Below are positions 1 through 11,790 of a stretch of 64,000 nt of DNA, piece by piece. Made by a program: the position numbers and the translations under genes. Under the pieces are notes generated by a model that was given only the letters and a program-made list of their open reading frames with translations, was not told the origin of the DNA and ran no database searches. Numbering within the stretch: position 1 is the first letter of the stretch; each line of letters starts with the position of its first letter. Source of the stretch: Anaeramoeba flamelloides (Eukaryota > Metamonada > Anaeramoebidae); NCBI GenBank assembly GCA_027625915.1, contig JANTQA010000012.1:15586501-15650500 (forward strand), written 5' to 3'.

Positions 1-418
1 ACTAGTTTTACCAAGTTAATTCAGATTTAAAAGATGAAAATACTTTATTCAAATCTTGGGTAAAAAAATTTAAAAATGGCAAGTTAAGTCAAATTTTTCA
101 GACACTTAATGATTTTTATCAGTATCAATTTTTCACTTCTTTTTCATTTTTCTTTTTGAAATAGAGATCACAAATTACAAGATATCATTGAAAACTCTAT
201 TTGAGTAAAGAACAATCAGGAAAAGGAAGTAGAAAATTTTTTCTATTTTATTTTCAAATATCTGTATTTATTCAAACTACAAGAATTATTTACTGGCTTG
301 GAAAATAATTATTAAAATGTTTCCAAGTGCTTGGCTTGGGAGTCACAGTAAAAATTACACAAACCTAGACTATTCTTGAGAACCTCAAATGATTTTTCAA
401 TTTTTAAACAAAACAATA
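1..418. other. AT-rich sequence, no gene seen
   Basis: No long ORF, RNA gene or clear repeat was recognised. The stretch is dominated by A and T runs and is read as intergenic DNA at the window edge. Confidence 0.5.
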
Positions 419-884
419 TAGTGATCAAAATAATGCGTGCCCAAAGACTATAATCCGTGTTTCAAAATATTATCCGTGTTTTTTTTTATTCTTATACCAA
501 GGCAACGTCCAATCTACTAATAAATAGTATACCTAAGTACAAATTGATTTTGAAAGTAAAGGTCTGGTTATTTTCAGTAAAATTTAAATTATTCATGTAA
601 ATAGTTGAAAATTTTTCATAATATTCTCAATTTTTTGTTTTTTTGATGATAAAAATTTTCTGAAAAATTTACTCTATTTTTTAAGATAAATTTTCCAATT
701 TGATACTTCATTTTTAGAATTTCCTTTTAAATAATAGAACTTTAAGAAACCAGTACTATATTTTTTTAGGGTTTATTATTGGTTTCTTTGATTGATTAAT
801 GTATAGGTTTTCTATAACAAAAAAACACGCTTTTTATTTTGAAACACACATTAAATTTTTTTGCACGCTTTATTTTGACTACAG
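419..884. mobile_element. TA-flanked MITE, family T (copy 1, 466 bp)
   Basis: The ends are inverted repeats of about 24 bp: the left end reads TAGTGATCAAAATAATGCGT and the right end, reverse-complemented, reads CTGTAGTCAAAATAAAGCGT. Each end is flanked by a TA dinucleotide (417-418 and 885-886). The interior has no ORF. A second copy in inverted orientation lies at 37926-38402 and matches along most of its length. TA duplications and CAGTG-like ends are typical of Tc1/mariner-type non-autonomous elements; that superfamily is inferred. Confidence 0.8.
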
Positions 885-3743
885 TAAAGCTAAAAACTCC
901 TAATCACAATCAGAGATAAAACCTCAAAATTTTTTCAATTCTTATTAAAATCAGTATTAAGGACTTTCCTTGAGATTAGTTTGTAATTTTGAGTAAAAGT
1001 GATTCAAAAGAGTAACAAAAATCTGATGACTTTTTCTAAAGTCTTTCACTTTTGCCACACATTTTCCTCTTAAAAGTGGTTTAAAGGTTTTTTAAAAGTG
1101 TTTGAAAGTTTGAAAAGGACCAAAGCTTGAGAAAAGCCTGAAAACTTGCGAAAAGTCAGGATATTTTTTCCAGTGAAACGAACAAAAAGTTTATCATTTT
1201 ATCAATTATTTTCTTTTTTCAAAATTTTTTTTTATTACTTTTTTTTTTTTTTCTATCACCTTTTAAGAAACAATTACCTTGAACCCAAGAGGCCAAATAA
1301 CCAAAAAGAAGTTTTTTTTTTGAATATTCTGTAATGAAAAAACAAAAGATCTTTTTCAGCAGCGAAAGACATAAAAGCACAAGTTTTCAAGAACAACCAA
1401 AACTAAAACGCGAAGAATGGAAAACAAGAAGCAAGGTAAATTCAAACTCTTTCCTTTCAAAGAAACATATTTTTTTTTGTTTATTATTTGTCTCCCCAAC
1501 AAAAGATTGGCCGACAACAGATCAACCGAAATGGTCGAACAAGTTTTTAAATTTTGTTTACTTTTTGCAAAAAAAAATAAAAAACAAGCGATTAACTTTT
1601 AACACGGTGAGAATCCAAAAGTCTAGCCTTGAATTTAACACCATCTCACCCCTTTTCAGAGTGACTGACGATTATAATTCCTTTTTAATGATAATTTTTG
1701 TTTTCTTTTTGGATGTCTAAATATTGAATGGACTTGTTTTTTCATTGTTTAATTAAAAAAATAAAAAATGAACAATAACCAAGATCTGAAAACTTTGTAC
1801 TGACGCAAATCAGACACTTAAATCACTTGATTGAAATTTCATCTAAATTCATTCAAAAAACAAAACACCGATAAATCCATTTAAAAAGTGTGACAAAAAG
1901 TTTTTTTAAAAATAGTCCACAAAACTTCAATAAACCTATTTTTGGGAAACTATTCTAAACATTTTTTGATGTCGCTTTTGTAAAACAACCAACCTATTTT
2001 TAAGAAAGTAGATACATTTCCCCATTTTTGAAAAATTCTAATTGCATGAAAAATTACTGAAGAAAAAATTTTTTTAGTGCCACCAGATATTGAAACCTTG
2101 AAACCAAAATTACATTACTTTCACAGCTCTATTTGTGAAAAGAAAACGAACCAATATTGACTCAGGTTTGAATCTTTAAAATTGTTCAATTTTTTTGAAC
2201 AAATTTTTTTTTGATTAAATTTTTGGTTTTATTAAATTTAGGTTTTGGATCTAGAAATGTGTTGATGGGGAATGCTTGAAATTAATCAAAGAGCAAACTA
2301 ATAAAATGGAAATGAGAAGGTCTATGCGTTTTTTAAACAAATCTTTTCTTTTTTGAAGACCAAACACGAAAGAATGTCTTGTCAAATAAATTTGTTGAAA
2401 TTAAGAGTGAAAAAAAAATTTCGATAAAAGCCCATTTAAGAAGATTTGTTTTCTTTCTTGCTCTTCTTAATTTGTATGAGAATAAACAAGACACCACCTT
2501 GAATTTTTCACACCATTACTATTTATTATTTCAAGAAAACCCTCTTTTACAAATATATACTGTTATTTTCCAATTAATAAATGAAATTTTTTATTAAAAG
2601 TTCCCTAATCATCTTATGCGAAATATTTGTTGAAAAAAACCCAAAGATCTTTAAAAAACCAATAAAGAATAATATTTCTAGAAATTCAATTTAGCTTCCT
2701 TTATTGAACTTTGAGAGATAGAATTTTAATTGGGGTAAATTGTTTTTTTAAAAGTATTCTTGATCTGTACGGGAATAAACAAGGTATTACCTTTGACCCT
2801 ATTCCTATTTATTATTTTTTAATGGGAACTTTTGTTTTTCAAAATTCCCTTTTCAAATATTTTTATCAAACTAAACCAAAATAAAGAATACTGTTCCAAA
2901 GATTCAAAGAAAAAGATTCTGGATTATCAAAATCAAAACACAACTACACAAAGTTTAAATTCTAAATAAAACAAAACAAGGTTAAAAAATATAAAGCAAA
3001 ATTCCTAATTATTTTGTTTTTTTCAATTTAACCGAACTGGAAAAATCAATAATTAGAAAATCAAACAAATTCATCCAATAAATCTATTTTTCTGAAGAAA
3101 TTATAAAAATACCCTATTTTCTGAACTCAATCAAGAATTAGATGAATGAAATGAAAATTGGATTTTGAAAATTCATTTTGGAAATTCTTAGGATATGAAA
3201 AGTAATTTGCTAATCAAAAATTTTCCAAATAAAAGGTTTTTTCAATTCAGAATAAAAAATAAAACCGAGTAAAGAAGAGTAATTGCATCAAATGTCAAAA
3301 AAATATACCATGAAATAAATGAATATTTATTTATTTTTTTTTCTTGGATCAATTTTTTCATTATTTTGATTTCCATTTTATAATTGGTATGTAAACCTAT
3401 TATTCTAGGATCTAGTCCACTCCCCTTTTTTATTTAACCATTCATGTATTTAGTTCAAGAAACGATTTTAAGGACGGAAACGCCCGATGAATTCGAAATA
3501 AACAACACATATAGTTGGTATTTGGACTGTGGATTATGGATTCATTTGATATCCCCATCCTTAGTGATTCAATTTCGAAAAAACAGAGACACTCAAAAAT
3601 GGTTAAATGTAACTAACCCCTTCACGAAACCACAAAATATTTCAGAAATTTGATAAACATCCCAAATTATTCTTGAACTTCTTAAGGAACATCTTTATTT
3701 TATCCTCTGTGATAACTGAGATCCAATACAAAAAATGATTTAA
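885..3743. other. Intergenic DNA, one short GC-richer ORF
   Basis: Short open frames at 1146-1334, 1334-1720 and 2379-2597 are rich in Phe, Lys and Asn and look like open AT-rich DNA, not genes. The exception is 3444-3653, which has more balanced base use and encodes 69 residues ending in TGA. I do not recognise it (see findings). Nothing else was seen. Confidence 0.5.
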
Positions 3744-3914
3744 GGGACTAGTCTCTATATTTTTTTTTTTTAACCAATTTCTAAATAAGTTTTCCTTATC
3801 TAGATATAAGTTTAATATGAAAATAAACAGGGGCTTTCAAATCTAATTAATTGGCAAAATATTTTCTCAATCTCTATTAAATTAAGGTAAAAAAATTTAA
3901 TAAAGACTAATCCC
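3744..3914. mobile_element. TTAA-flanked MITE, family A (copy 1, 171 bp)
   Basis: The element starts GGGACTAGTCTCT and ends AAGACTAATCCC, an inverted pair, and is bounded on both sides by TTAA (3740-3743, 3915-3918). Related copies lie at 36222-36415 and, inverted, at 43020-43191. A TTAA duplication with three terminal G/C bases resembles piggyBac-type ends; that assignment is inferred and no transposase is present. Confidence 0.7.
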
Positions 3915-4072
3915 TTAAAAGATTCAATATTGAAGGAAAGTACAAAAAATTGCAAATTTTTAATTCTTGATGAAAATTAAAAAAAAAACAAAAATTGATC
4001 AAAAACATTTCTAAATTCTTGATCACTCAAGGTAAATTTAAAAACAATTATGTTTACCACTTATTACAGAGA

Positions 4073-4089
4073 CCCCCTCGCCCCCCCCC
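4073..4089. repeat. Cytosine-run tract
   Basis: Two runs of C (five, then nine) are separated by TCG. This is the longest C tract noticed in an otherwise very AT-rich window. No gene is associated with it. Confidence 0.8.
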
Positions 4090-4884
4090 TTATCTGACAC
4101 TTCAAATATATAGACACCATTATACTAAACTCTAAAACACTTTAAAATAAAGTGGAAAGCCTCTGAAGTAAGTGGATTTTGATTTTCAAACCCTTTCAAG
4201 GTAACTTTCGAATTTGTATAGCAGAAAATGGGCTTTATCAAAATAATGACAAGAATTTGGAAAAAAAACCTAAATTTTAAACAAAGCATTACCAATTTCA
4301 ATAAAAAAATGACAATATGATAAGGACACAAACTGATTTCTAAACAATAAAATACAGCTATTAGTTTTCCCTTATATCAAAACTTTCTATTAAGATCAAA
4401 CCTTTTTGAGGAAAAACTTTTTTTAATATTTCTAAAAGAAAAAAATAGCCAACCAATTTTTACACCTAAAAAACATATTATATAAAATTGTGATCACAAA
4501 CTTTGATATCTTTAATTTAAAGTAACCTCTTACAAATAAACATATTGGATTATTATAAAGAATCAATTAATGATGAATTTCAATTTTGAATTTTCAAATA
4601 GTTTTGATTAGGATTGAATAACAATTTGAGATACTTTAATATAAATTTGCTCCGCTTTTTTGGAAATAGATTATATAGATCTAAATGTCTAAAATGATAA
4701 ACTTATTTAATATGCAAAATAAAACAATAAATTACTGACACTCTAGATATATCTAACACTATACATTATTAGAACAGACCAAATTTATCTCGGGAATAAT
4801 AAAAGAAAAGTTATTTCTTTTTTTTTTTTTTTCATATTTATTAGTATTATTGAAGAGAGGTGATTTAATAAAATTGCTCCTTGT

Positions 4885-5480
4885 TTGCCGTTAGGCTTTC
4901 CGGAATTCAAAAGAATTGAGTAAAATCAAATATTTTTCTCCATTCCTTTAAATTCTGGAAACTTAACAGCGGTTTTCTTGATATTTTCTAATCTATGCAT
5001 TTCCGTTAGGTTTTTTTGAGGTTTTCTATTTTATTTATGAAGTGTTCTAGGTTTTTTTTACTTTTTGAAATAAACCGAAAATTTAATAAATTTTCTGTTT
5101 ATAGAAAACCTCAAAAAAAACCTAACGAAAATCTATTAATTTTCCAAATAAAACAGAAATGTCAAGAAAACCTAGGCACTCTACAGCACTCTACAGCACT
5201 TGACGGCACTTACTGGAACCCTAAATTTATTTAGAATTTTTTATCCTATTTATAATTTAGGCAAGATTATAACTCATAGGATCTCTTTTCTTAAAAAAAA
5301 ATGAAAAGAAAAAATGTATATATTTTCAACAAATACCCAGAAAAAGAGAAAGAAAAGCAACAAATAAAAGTGGTAAAAAAAAAAAAAACAATCAAAAAAA
5401 GTAACAAACTTCATTATAAAAGTTTTGTTTTGCACCCTGAGTGTTGAATGTATTATTGACTGTTTCCTTTTATGCCAATT
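4885..5480. repeat. Foldback repeat, family F (copy 1) with downstream extension
   Basis: There are two nested hairpins. The first pairs a 'GGAATTCAAAAGAATTGAG' block with an imperfect reverse complement about 30 bp later. The second pairs 'GTTAGGTTTTTTTGAGG' (about 5005) with 'CCTCAAAAAAAACCTAAC' (about 5108). The F part ends near 5212 with repeated 'CTACAGCACT' motifs. A downstream extension (GCACCC...GTGTTGAATG, about 5430-5455) also follows the copy at 41.1 kb (there at about 42255), so the mobile unit is larger than the hairpins. Confidence 0.65.
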
Positions 5481-5527
5481 ATTTCTATAAAACCACCAAC
5501 GTAATACCAACCTGCTTTGTGTAATAC

Positions 5528-5598
5528 TATACTTGTCAGAAGTTGATCTCATTACAAGGTATTATTATCATACTTGACAGAAGTTAATCCCAACACAA
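5528..5598. repeat. Two 30-bp direct repeats upstream of Raptor
   Basis: The core 'ACTTGTCAGAAGTTGATC' at about 5531 recurs as 'ACTTGACAGAAGTTAATC' at about 5572, a period of 41 bp. They lie about 400 bp upstream of the conserved Raptor coding region. They could be regulatory or simply a small tandem duplication. Confidence 0.5.
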
Positions 5599-5711
5599 TT
5601 CGATTGCATATAAGAAGAATTTAAATTGTCACTACCATTTCTCTTCTTCAATACTTTATCCACCAAATTAGAATCACAACCATTGATTATTTTTCTTCTT
5701 CTCTACTTTTT

Positions 5712-5712
<1 letters not shown>

Positions 5713-5747
<35 letters not shown>
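5713..5747. repeat. Poly-A tract (35 bp)
   Basis: An uninterrupted run of 35 A follows a pyrimidine-rich stretch (CTTCTTCTCTAC) just upstream of Raptor. Further long A runs follow up to 5947. Such homopolymers are prone to sequencing length errors, which matters for finding the Raptor start. Confidence 0.9.
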
Positions 5748-5748
<1 letters not shown>

Positions 5749-5955
5749 AGAAAACCAATTCTTTGTTTTCTTAAAAAAAAGTAAAATCAAAAAAAGTAAT
5801 GGAAAAATAATCAAAAAAAAATCCTTTCTTCATTCAGAAATAATTAAAAAATTTTACTTTTTCTAATCTTCAAAAAAACAAACTATCCAATGAACTAAAA
5901 AAAAAAAAAACATAAAAAATAAAACGAAAAAAAAAAAAAAAAAAAAACCAAAAAG

Positions 5956-8900
5956 ACTAGAACTGTTATTGGGATTTTAGTAACATGCTTGAACATTGGT
6001 ATCGATCCGCCTAATGCTATAAAACCTGATCCATGTTGTCATCTAGAATGTTGGGTTGATCCAAGGAAATATTCTAAGGACAAGGCGATGATTTTGATTG
6101 GTCGAAATTTGCAATTACAATTTGTAAAATTTGAGCCCCGGGCAAGATATAAGCAATGTTTAGATCCCCCATTTGAGGAACTCAAAAGGGTATGTCAGCA
6201 GGCAAGAAAATATGGGATTCACGAAAGGGTCTTGTTTTATTATAACGGGCATGGTGTACCAAAGCCAACAAAAACTGAAATATGGGTGTTTAATGATGAT
6301 TATACACAATACATTCCAAGCACAATTCGGGAATTGAGGTCATGGATCGGCTCGCCATCAATTTATGTCTTTGATTGTTCGTCTGCAGGCATTTTAGCTG
6401 ACAATTTCATTAAGACAAAAAACAAAAAGGCCGACAAAAAGGAGAAAATCTCTGTAATTTTGGAGGAGACAACAAAATCCATGACCCTCGAGACGATAGT
6501 TTTATTTTCATGTTCTGCGTATGAAAATTTACCGACTGATTCAAACATGCCTGCAGATTTATTTACCTCGTGCTTAACGACGCCGATTAAAATAGCGTTA
6601 AGGTGGCACATATGCTCAAAGTTTAGTTCCAATACGCTATTACAAAAAATTGATTTGGAGATGCTTGAAAATATCCCTGGAAAGTTAAGTGATCGATCCT
6701 CCTTATTGGGCGAACTGAATTGGATTTTCACCTCAATTACCGATACCATCGCTTGGAATACGCTATCGAATGATTATTTCCAGAAATTGTATCGGCAAGA
6801 TTTGATGATCGCCTCATTGTTTCGAAACTTTTTATTAGCCGAAAGGGTAATGAAATCCTATAATTGCACACCGTTCACAATTCCATTGATACCTGAAACG
6901 TATAAGCATGACTTGTGGAATAGTTGGGATTATGTTGTTGACTCGTGCTTGTCCCAATTAAGCTCCAGCGAATACACTTTAAATAATTCGCTGGTCGGCC
7001 ACATGAATTCAAATATTATGAAGCAATCGATGGAAATTCCATTCCGTAAACCAAATCAGGTAAATAACTCCAAAAATAACCGTGGCAACCAACGCGGCAA
7101 TAATAGCAATGGTAAATACTCCCGTGGCAACAATGCTAAAGGCAATAATACACCACAAAGCAGCAACATCAATAAAAATAACAACAGTGGCAGAGGTGGC
7201 AGCAGCAGCAACAATAATAACGATCCAAGAAAAAATATTAAAAAACGATTTTTCAAAGTAGAGAATTTTAGGGAAATCTCTTTTTTTAATGATCAATTGA
7301 CAAGCTTTCAGGTCTGGTTAGATTCTGGCCAGAAGCAAAAAATTGGGATCGTACAATTGCCAATAATTTTACAAGTATTATTATCCCAATCCCATCGTAA
7401 AAGAGCATTGGTATTATTGGCACGGTTTTTAGATTTGGGGCCCTGGGCAGTCAATAAGGCCCTATCGGTCGGCGTTTTCCCATATATTTTACGATTATTG
7501 AAATCCCCGGCAACCGAATTGCGCTCGGTTTTAGTCTTTATTTGGGCCAAGGTTTTAGCATTTGAACGGACCTGCCAGGCAAGTTTAACAAAGGACAATT
7601 CAAACCTGTATTTTATTAACGTACTATCTTCTCCAACCGTTGATCAAGATCAGTATTCCTTATCTGCATTTGCGCTGTCGATCATCCAGTCGGATTTCCC
7701 ACAGGCCAAGTTGGTATGCCATCGCTCAAATATTTTGCAAATCTGCTTATCTCGGCTGGACGATCAGGATCCGAATGTGAGGAGATGGATTTGCCTATGC
7801 CTGGCCAAGTATTGGGAAGATTTTGAAAAGGGCAAAACTTCTGCGATTAGAGAAGGCGCAGATAAAATTTTAACACAGCTCTTAAACGATAATGTACCGG
7901 AGGTGCGGGCATCTGCAATTTATGCATTATCAACATTTCTCAGTGGATCCAAGGGCAACACGAAAAAAAGTTCTGAAAATATTATCTGTGAAATGAAAAT
8001 CGCCCTGGCATTGATTGGCTCTGCTCTTGATGCAAGCCCTTTAGTTCGACACGAATGCTTATTAACCGCAATTAAAATGATTGTATTGCATTACAAAAAG
8101 GTTAAAAAAAGTGTTAAGCAAATGCCAAATTATGGAATTAAGAATAAAAAATTATTCAACTCAAAGGGATTTGAAAAATATAAATTAAAAAATAATAAAA
8201 AAATTAAATTAAATAAAAGAAAAATTTCAAGACAAAAAACTACACCGAATTTTAAAAAAAATATTGACAACCTTGAAGAGAATTCATTTTTAAAATATTA
8301 TTCCAAAACAGAAAAAAAAAAAAAAAAAAATAAAATTCAAAAAAATAGTTTGGCCAGTCGTTCATTTGATACTCAGGATATTATTTCAAATAACAATTCA
8401 AATAATAGCAGTAAAAATAAACTTACAAGTATTAATTCAACGGGAAATAATCCCAGATTATTTTCTAAATTACGATCACCTTCAAAAGTTAAAAAACAAA
8501 AAAATTCATTTTTATCTATAAATAATGATACCACTACAACTACCACTACCACTACCACCACCACTAATAATAATGATAATAAGAATAATAATAAGAAGAA
8601 TAATAATAAGAATAAGAATAATACTAAAAGAATCCTATTTAAAAATGATGATGAAAATCATGATTCCTCTTCGTTTTTAAATTCTGTAGATATATCAAAT
8701 AAGCTATTTTTAAATACAAATAATTTAGATTCAAAATATAAAACAACTAATTCAAATATTATTAATGACCATGATAATATGGTTGCTTATTATCTCTGGG
8801 ATTGCTTAATCCAATTTTCCAAAGATCCTTATCCTTTAATTAAAAATTTAGCAATTGAATTTATTGGGGAATTTATACAATTTTGGAAACAATCTGAAAA

Positions 8901-9852
8901 AAAAAAGAAATTAAGAGACAATGATTATAAATACAAAATATTAAACCTTAACAACATTAATGATGTCAATGGCAACAGCAAAAAGAGAAAGGATAAAAAG
9001 AAAAATAGCAAGAAGAAGAAGAATAAGAAGAAGAAGAAGAAGAAGAAGAATGAAAAAGAAGAAGAGGGTAATTTATCAGATGGAGAGATTAATAAAATCA
9101 AAAATAATTCAAAAAAACAAAGTTTAGAGACTAGTCCAAGTAAAAGAATTAAAAGACCAAAAACACCAGTTGCAACTACAAAAAGAAACAAAGGTTTTAA
9201 TTCTTATTATAAAAAAGCAGAAAAAAAAAAAAATTCTGATCAAGTAAAAGCAATTAATAAAAATAAAGTAAAGCTGATACACAACCATGGAAAATTAACT
9301 GAGAAATCCCATTCTTTTGATCTGAGTGTCAATGAATCACAAAAAATCGAAAAAGAGGAATTGAAATTAGAAAAAGAAGAGTTTTTAAAGCAAATTTTTA
9401 ACAAGGCAAAATCCCATTTATTTGATTGGTGTGTTAGTTATTTTTTAAAACCATTAATATATATTAAAGATGAAGAAGGGATCAATCAATTTTCCAAATC
9501 GACAAATAATGCGCGTTTACATCATAATAAAAAGAATTTTAATAGTAGGAGCACTGCCAGGAAATCACAATTCCAATCAAATGATTTGATGAATAAAAAT
9601 TTATCGAATTTTGGCTCTTATAATTCCTTTAATTACCAAGGAAGGATTTTTAATCATTTATCATTAGATCTAAATTCAAAAGAATTAAATCAAAATCAAT
9701 TAAATTCGAAAAAAAAGACAAGTATCCATTTACATTATTACAAAAAAAAATGGAGAAGAAGATTAATTGATAAAACCAAAATGCATTCAAAAATATTATT
9801 TTCGAATAGTGATGAGAATAATAATGAGAACAATAAAAATAATTCAAAGAAC

Positions 9853-9898
<46 letters not shown>

Positions 9899-11085
9899 TT
9901 AGTGTCAATAATGATATTGATCTAAGTAAATTAAGAATTGAAGAACAAATTTCCGTTTTAGATTCTTCATTGACAAACCCTTTAACGAACATCATTTTCC
10001 ATCCATTTGAAAGTTATTATATCGCCAGCGATGGGAACAAAAAGGTTTATTTGGTGAATTGGTCCAAGCAGCCAAGTGAAATAATCAATAGCTTTGAAAA
10101 CGGCAATTCCAACAATACAAATATTAGTTCACTTTCCTTAATTAATGACGAAAACGATGCCCTGTTAATGATTGGCAGTAATGAAGGCTCAATAAGAATT
10201 TGGAAAAACATCACGGGGGAAAGAAAGGAAAATAAGCAGCATTTCTTTATTGGCACAACTTCCTTTTCGACACTTTTAAATAATACAAATTCCACCTTTT
10301 CGAAATACAATTCGCTATACAAATCCAAAATGGGCTTTAACAATTTAACAGTGCCGTACCCCAGCCCCGGTGAGCCCGAATTGGTTACCAATTGGCTGGC
10401 GCTGCCGGAACTGGAATTACGCAAACAACAGAAATCCAAATACGGCATGGTTGTGGAATGGAATCAAGACAAGGGAGAAATAATCGCCTCTGGCGATTCG
10501 TCGAGGGTGATCAAAATTTGGGACGCAGAATATGAAAGAATCAAATTGCATTTCTCGACGAGCTGCCACCATCCAATAACAAGCATCAAATCAAACCAAA
10601 ATTCAATACTGTATGCCGGGGCCTCAGATGGGTCAGTCTTGCTCTATGACGTCAGGGATAAAAATAATTCGGGGTTAATAGTGAAATTCTTGGTTCACAA
10701 TTCTCCCATAATTAATGTCTGCACCCAAAAGAAAAATAAAGACCAACTCATTTCAGGCTCGGAAGATGGCGGAATCAGGTTGTGGGATATCCGAAACCAT
10801 TCGCCCATTTGGTCATTATCAACAACGACAAAGGAAATTATGACAACAATGGATGTACATAACATGGGGCCATTTATCGCGACAGGCTCCAAATCACATT
10901 TTGTTAATGTCTATGACCTTGACGGGCAATTAATTTCAAATGGCAAAAGATGGAAAGAATTAAATTGCGCCAAAATGGGGTTGGTACATTCAGTCAAATT
11001 CCACCCCTATAGACCTTTGTTGTGCATTGGTACAGATTTAAACACCTCTGTATTTTCGCCAATTGACATTTTTAAAAAAAAATAA
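5956..11085 (+). CDS. RPTOR: Raptor (TOR complex 1 scaffold), 5' end incomplete
   Basis: Raptor recruits substrates to TOR kinase in TORC1. Counting from the Leu codon at 5989, residues 1-170 are the Raptor N-terminal conserved (caspase-like) domain, with 'YNGHGVP' (His88), 'GSPSIYVFDCSSAG' (Cys130) and, near residue 190, 'ADLFTSCLTTPIKIALRW'. Armadillo/HEAT repeats cover about 430-700 (SFQVWL, LDLGPWAVNKALSVGVFPYI). WD40 repeats cover about 1330-1698 (GGIRLWDIRNH). An Asn/Lys-rich insert of roughly 600 residues lies between HEAT and WD40 and still holds a Raptor-like 'FDWCVSYF'. A smaller Asn/Gly-rich insert is at about 345-420. With about 1,700 residues it exceeds human Raptor (about 1,335). 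Homology begins before 5989: the in-frame 'TRTVIGILVTCLN' matches the family. No in-frame ATG exists after the TAA at 5896, so a first exon or a misread start is missing. The stop is TAA at 11083. Confidence 0.95.
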
Positions 11086-11444
11086 TATCCAATTAACAAT
11101 TATGCTTTTTCTTTTCTTTTTTTTTTTTTTTTTTTTGTGAGTAGATCTTTTCTTGAAATCAAACAAAGCAACCTCTTTGAAAGATATACAATTTCCACTC
11201 ACACTTTACTTCTATTTTCTTAAAATATCACTATATTTACTTCCTCAATATATCTCAGATTTGCCTAATATCTTTTTGCTTTGCTGAGATATATAAATCC
11301 TTTTATATTTTAATACATACTTTAATATTATTATAAAATGAAATATATTTTTTAAAAATTTTTTTGGTTTTTTTTATTTATAACAATAATTCTTTGTTAT
11401 TTTTTTTTTTTTTACAAAATGTTGAAAAAAAAAAAAGATCTTTG
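11086..11444. other. Raptor 3' flank
   Basis: AT-rich DNA following the Raptor stop, with T-rich tracts. No gene seen. The poly-A addition site cannot be placed. Confidence 0.5.
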
Positions 11445-11790
11445 GGAATACAAATAAACTAATATAAAATTTAAACACAAATAAGGTCTTGACAAAGGAA
11501 GATTTTTTAATTTTAATATATCAAATAATTGTTCAATTTGGATTAAAATCTAATAAAGACAAAACAGATATTACCCAAAATTGATCAAAGATTAAATATT
11601 TGGGAATTTATTTGGAAACAATTTCACATTTGGTATATAATCTAAAAAGGCAAAAGAAACTTATAACAAATCTAAAAAATTATTTAATAAAAATTCTTAC
11701 TCACAAATACTTTTAAAAATTAGATTATTTAAATCTTTTATATTAGCTTTTTGGAAAAATAAGTGAAACGCGGTGTTTTCATTGGGAACA
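11445..11790 (+). mobile_element. LINE fragment: reverse transcriptase region after the active site, decayed
   Basis: One frame reads 'EDFLILIYQIIVQFGLKSN' followed by 'KDKTDITQN', and after a stop 'SKIKYLGIYLETISHLVYNL'. This is the order seen in non-LTR reverse transcriptases downstream of the catalytic Asp pair (GLKLNxxKT, then KYLGI). Stops interrupt the frame, so it is a dead fragment. No 5' part or target-site duplication was identified. Confidence 0.7.

Noticed and set aside
1146-2597. Several 60-130 codon ORFs at the left edge
   Set aside because: Start at non-ATG codons or are Phe/Lys/Asn-rich; composition matches random AT-rich DNA.
4060-4095. ACAGAGA followed by C-rich tract, considered as a U6-like or telomere-like sequence
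   Set aside because: No surrounding snRNA structure and no repeating telomere unit.
8373-9191. Minus-strand ORFs of Val or Leu/Phe repeats opposite Raptor
   Set aside because: Antisense shadows of the AAT/AAG/ACC repeat codons in the Raptor insert.
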